NCBI GenBank assembly: GCA_946221975.1
Contig: CAMIGT010000124.1
Coordinates: forward strand, 1-5,522
Origin: an uncultured Blastococcus sp.
GTDB taxonomy: Bacteria > Actinomycetota > Actinomycetes > Mycobacteriales > Antricoccaceae
Direction of reading: 5' to 3'
DNA: 5,522 nucleotides
Shown here in pieces: positions 5,132 through 5,522 of the stretch. Position numbers and translations under genes: made by a program. The number at the start of each line of letters is the position of its first letter. The first letter of the stretch is position 1. The notes beneath the pieces were generated by a model. That model was given only the letters and a program-made list of their open reading frames with translations. It was not told the origin of the DNA and made no database searches.

Positions 5132-5522
5132 TTACGAGGCGCCGCGGATCTGGCCTTCGCCCTGCACGAGGTACGTCGTGGTGGTGAGCTCGGGCAGCGC
5201 CATCGGGCCGCGCGCGTGCAGCTTCTGGGTGGAGATCCCGATCTCCGCGCCGAAGCCGAACTCGCCGCCATCGGTAAACGCGGTCGAGGCGTTGACCATC
5301 ACCGCGGCCGCGTCGACCTGCATCGAGAACCGCCGCGCGGCCTCCAGTGACGACGTCACGATCGCCTCGGTGTGACCCGAGCCGTGCGCCCGGATGTGCT
5401 CGACGGCACCGTCGATGGAGTCGACGACGCCGACCGCGAGATCGAGCGAGAGATACTCGGTGTCCCAGTCGTCCTCGGTCGCCGGTACGGCGTCGTCACC
5501 CAGGATCGCCCGCGACCGCTCG
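5132..5522 (-). CDS. proA: Gamma-glutamyl phosphate reductase, C-terminal 129 residues (runs off right edge)
   Basis: ProA reduces gamma-glutamyl phosphate to glutamate-5-semialdehyde with NADPH, the second step of proline synthesis in the cytosol. The frame is open from the window edge to TAA at 5132 and gives roughly the last 30% of a protein that is usually about 415-420 residues. The conserved C-terminal block is unmistakable: '[22 protein letters not shown]' region, '[12 protein letters not shown]', then '[18 protein letters not shown]', '[16 protein letters not shown]' and '[11 protein letters not shown]'. The catalytic cysteine lies in the part outside the window, so completeness cannot be judged. 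The gene upstream, beyond the edge, is likely to belong to the proB/obg neighbourhood, but I cannot see it. proA is separated from the next gene by about 240 bp containing a repeat and a hairpin, so the MoxR operon is probably a separate transcription unit. Confidence 0.97.
   Translation of the reverse strand, partial: ERSRAILGDDAVPATEDDWDTEYLSLDLAVGVVDSIDGAVEHIRAHGSGHTEAIVTSSLEAARRFSMQVDAAAVMVNASTAFTDGGEFGFGAEIGISTQKLHARGPMALPELTTTTYLVQGEGQIRGAS

Noticed and set aside
4014..5375. A 453-residue plus-strand open frame spanning the ATPase gene, the repeat and part of proA
   Set aside because: It runs antisense through two well-identified genes and the repeat, and shows no domain. It is a by-product of high GC.

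Overview
The window is about 5.5 kb of GC-rich DNA. All of its genes are on the minus strand, with short gaps and GTG starts, which is typical of a high-GC actinomycete (Actinomycetota). I cannot fix the genus. Read in the direction of transcription, from right to left, the order is: 3' end of proA (proline biosynthesis), a MoxR-type AAA+ ATPase, a CoxE-like von Willebrand factor A (VWA) protein, nadD (NAD biosynthesis), rsfS (ribosome silencing factor), a histidine phosphatase, and the 5' end of a DegV fatty-acid-binding protein. Both edge genes run off the window.

From memory, this order closely matches the Mycobacterium tuberculosis block from proA (Rv2427c) through Rv2426c (MoxR), Rv2425c (VWA), nadD (Rv2421c), rsfS (Rv2420c), gpgP (Rv2419c) and the DegV gene (Rv2417c). 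It therefore looks like an ancestral actinobacterial core neighbourhood, not an acquired island. The main difference is that octT (Rv2418c), which lies between the phosphatase and degV in M. tuberculosis, is absent here. Only 28 bp separate the two genes.

Right part (4890-5131): the only sizeable non-coding stretch, about 240 bp between proA and the ATPase. It holds a compound inverted and direct repeat (about 4954-5123) built from 'GGTGGTCGAG...GTGTCGAGACC'-type units. Its proA-proximal end can fold into a strong hairpin 8 bp after the proA stop. Next to it is a likely promoter for the ATPase-VWA pair, with a perfect 6+6 palindrome abutting the -10 box.

Centre (2515-4889): the MoxR ATPase and VWA genes are 2 bp apart and almost certainly co-translated. 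They form a chaperone-like AAA+/VWA pair with no known client.

Left part (1-2466): nadD, rsfS and the phosphatase follow with gaps of 24-70 bp, probably as one transcript. degV has a TANNNT box placed exactly as expected for a leaderless mRNA that starts at its ATG.

I see no RNA gene, CRISPR array, prophage, transposase or clearly new multi-gene system. The least understood parts are the MoxR-VWA pair and the repeat element upstream of it.
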